Positions 5,442 to 6,821 of a stretch of 6,821 nucleotides of DNA are shown piece by piece. Under the pieces are notes generated by a model that was given only the letters and a program-made list of their open reading frames with translations, ran no database searches and was not told where the DNA came from. The stretch is from Prevotellaceae bacterium (GTDB taxonomy: Bacteria; Bacteroidota; Bacteroidia; Bacteroidales; UBA932), in contig JAITOP010000040.1 in the NCBI GenBank assembly GCA_031289895.1, positions 1 to 6,821 on the forward strand, written 5' to 3'. A program made the translations under genes and the position numbers. The number at the start of each line of letters is the position of its first letter. The stretch's first letter is position 1.

Positions 5442-6641
5442 CTAATAATTTTTTATTAATAAATGTTCAACATTCTTATCATTTCTATTCATAAAACTAA
5501 CTAAATATGTTTTTTCAAACGAACTAATATTTAATCCTTGTTTACAATATAACCCAGAAATAAAATAAGTGTTCTTAATTATCATCATCCATTTTGCATT
5601 GCACTTTTTTATCAAATAATTTGCTAACCTTTCTTGATCCTTTTTCGTAAATTCATTTTTGGCATAAGTACTAAATTCAGTATCGTAAGGAGGGTCAAGA
5701 AATACAAAATCATTGTTTGTTGGGTTATGCCTTTCAAAAAAAGACTCAAAATCCTGATTTTCAATAATTGTTTTATCTAATAACAATTTTAGTTCTTTTG
5801 TTCGCAAATAATCTACTTTTTTCAAAAAATTCTTTCGATTATAAGCAATTCCTCCGTATGGAACATTAAAATCTCCATCTGAATTATAACGAAACATACC
5901 ACTATACGCAAAATTACGGATAAAAAGAAATATTGCGGCTTTAAATGCTTTTCCTATTTTATATTTCTCTGTGTTATTATAAATATGCCGAAAGTGCATA
6001 TAAAAAGCACTTTTTAGTGCCGTTTCAATGTTATCTAAAATATCATTATCCGGTAATTGACTTTTTATATTTTCTAATTCTTTCATTCGCTTTATTTTGC
6101 GAATGAGATTAATCTTTATTTCTTTGATAAAGTTTTCAATATTGAAGTTAAAAATAGTTGAGAACATTCCGTTAAATTGTTCCGCGTGTGTCAAAATAAA
6201 TTCAAAAAGAATATTTTTTAGTTTGTTTTCATCTATTAAATTTTTTGAATATTTTTTATATGTCTCAACAAAAAAAACTTTATTTATAATTACAACATCT
6301 GTCAGCAAATCCCAGTTATGTATGATTTCATCTGTGGTTTTAAAAAAGAAGTCTCGATTCCCGTTTGTTATACTTTGATACAAATTGATTAACTCGTCAG
6401 ATTTGTCATTAATAAAGTATTTATTTGCTTGTAATGCTGTATAAACAGCACCACCACCAACAAAAGGTTCATAATAATTCTCGAAATTTTCGGGTAAATT
6501 AGGAATTATATATTTTAATTCTTGTTCTTTTCCTCCTGCCCATTTCAAAATTGGATAAAGTTTTTTGTCTTCTGAATAATTACCAAAACCAAAATTAATT
6601 TTGTTATATGTGGCAACAGGTTCTTGTACTAAAGTTTCCAT
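5442..6641 (-). CDS. DNA N6-adenine methyltransferase, D12 (Dam-like) class
   Basis: A 399-residue protein that transfers methyl groups from S-adenosylmethionine to adenine N6 and so protects host sites from the partner nuclease. Motif order is that of the alpha (Dam/D12) class: motif X KWAGGK (33-38), motif I YYEPFVGGGAVY (56-67), FINDKSDELINLY (76-88), RNFAYSGMFRYNSDGDFNVP (242-261, the Dam-type target segment), catalytic motif IV FLDPPYD (314-320), a WMMIIKNTYFISG segment (351-363) and the characteristic EHLLIKNY end (392-399). E. coli Dam has 278 residues. The excess lies mainly between 90 and 235, a helical, lysine-rich insertion probably involved in target recognition. The ATG at 6639-6641 is the only Met before motif X. 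It is first in the operon, so methylation can precede cutting. No controller (C) protein gene is seen. Confidence 0.93.
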   Translation of the reverse strand: METLVQEPVATYNKINFGFGNYSEDKKLYPILKWAGGKEQELKYIIPNLPENFENYYEPFVGGGAVYTALQANKYFINDKSDELINLYQSITNGNRDFFFKTTDEIIHNWDLLTDVVIINKVFFVETYKKYSKNLIDENKLKNILFEFILTHAEQFNGMFSTIFNFNIENFIKEIKINLIRKIKRMKELENIKSQLPDNDILDNIETALKSAFYMHFRHIYNNTEKYKIGKAFKAAIFLFIRNFAYSGMFRYNSDGDFNVPYGGIAYNRKNFLKKVDYLRTKELKLLLDKTIIENQDFESFFERHNPTNNDFVFLDPPYDTEFSTYAKNEFTKKDQERLANYLIKKCNAKWMMIIKNTYFISGLYCKQGLNISSFEKTYLVSFMNRNDKNVEHLLIKNY

Positions 6642-6683
6642 ATTATATTTTTTTTAAAATATCTACTATTTTTGTTACAAGAT

Positions 6684-6714
6684 ATAAGTTATACTTCATC
6701 TCTATAATTACAAA
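6684..6714 (-). promoter_or_regulatory. Candidate promoter of the restriction-modification operon
   Basis: On the minus strand TTTG (6714-6711) is followed after 19 bases by TAACTTAT (6691-6684). This matches TAnnTTTG at TA and TT but not at the last two positions. The leader to the methyltransferase ATG would be about 35 bases. It is the best-spaced match in this AT-rich gap. Confidence 0.35.
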
Positions 6715-6797
6715 TGAGATAACCTAAAATAGCATTTTTCTGTTTTTCTTCTTTTTTATTTTAAACATCGTGCGGGTGAGCGGTTGCAATTCTATTT

Positions 6798-6805
6798 TAC
6801 TTTTG
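6798..6805 (+). promoter_or_regulatory. -7 box candidate pointing out of the window
   Basis: TACTTTTG is an exact TAnnTTTG match near the right edge, in a locally GC-richer stretch (from about 6769). No TTTG lies 19 bases upstream; the nearest partial box is GGTTGC at 6782-6787, which is too close. GTGCGG (6770-6775) and CCGCAC (6810-6815) flank the motif as a 6-bp inverted repeat. It may drive a rightward gene just beyond the window. Confidence 0.3.
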
Positions 6806-6821
6806 TACTCCGCACTTTTTT

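Noticed and set aside
6097..6378. Plus-strand 93-residue frame within the methyltransferase gene
   Set aside because: It is antisense to coding sequence, of low complexity and without motifs. AT-rich coding DNA often leaves such frames open.

Overview
The window looks like chromosomal DNA from a member of the Bacteroidota, probably Bacteroidales-like. The reasons are low GC, no Shine-Dalgarno sequences before the genes, promoter candidates of the Bacteroidota type (TTTG, about 19 bases, then TAnnTTTG), a class-2-shaped dihydroorotate dehydrogenase and a lipoprotein with a loose lipobox. The placement is inferred from these traits, not from a database match.

Layout. Bases 3-248 (+) are the unrecognised C-terminal end of a gene that starts outside the window. 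Bases 280-855 (-) encode a small three-helix membrane protein of unknown function. Bases 856-1400 are non-coding. They hold a promoter for the membrane protein gene, a GC-richer stretch with a 42-codon open fragment, and a palindromic MITE-like element of about 260 bp with nested inverted repeats and a 14-bp tandem repeat at its centre. Bases 1401-2240 (-) encode a DUF1444/YtpQ-like lipoprotein. Its promoter lies on a 41-bp sequence identical to the one upstream of the membrane protein gene, so two unrelated genes share a copied promoter.

Bases 2467-4612 (+) are a compact, GC-richer operon: pyrD (pyrimidine synthesis) followed by two overlapping short-chain CHR-family transporter genes that probably form one two-part transporter. 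PyrD carries cysteine where class 2 enzymes usually have the catalytic serine.

Bases 4667-6641 (-) are an AT-rich type II restriction-modification operon. A Dam-like (D12 class) adenine methyltransferase comes first, and one base after its stop codon comes an HNH endonuclease with a probable winged-helix N-terminal region. It converges on the transporter genes and was probably acquired by transfer. The last 180 bases hold a likely promoter for this operon and a second promoter-like motif pointing right, out of the window.

No tRNA, rRNA, CRISPR array or transposase gene is visible. The signals I consider most worth following are the palindromic element, the shared promoter repeat, the restriction-modification pair of unknown specificity and the PyrD active-site substitution.
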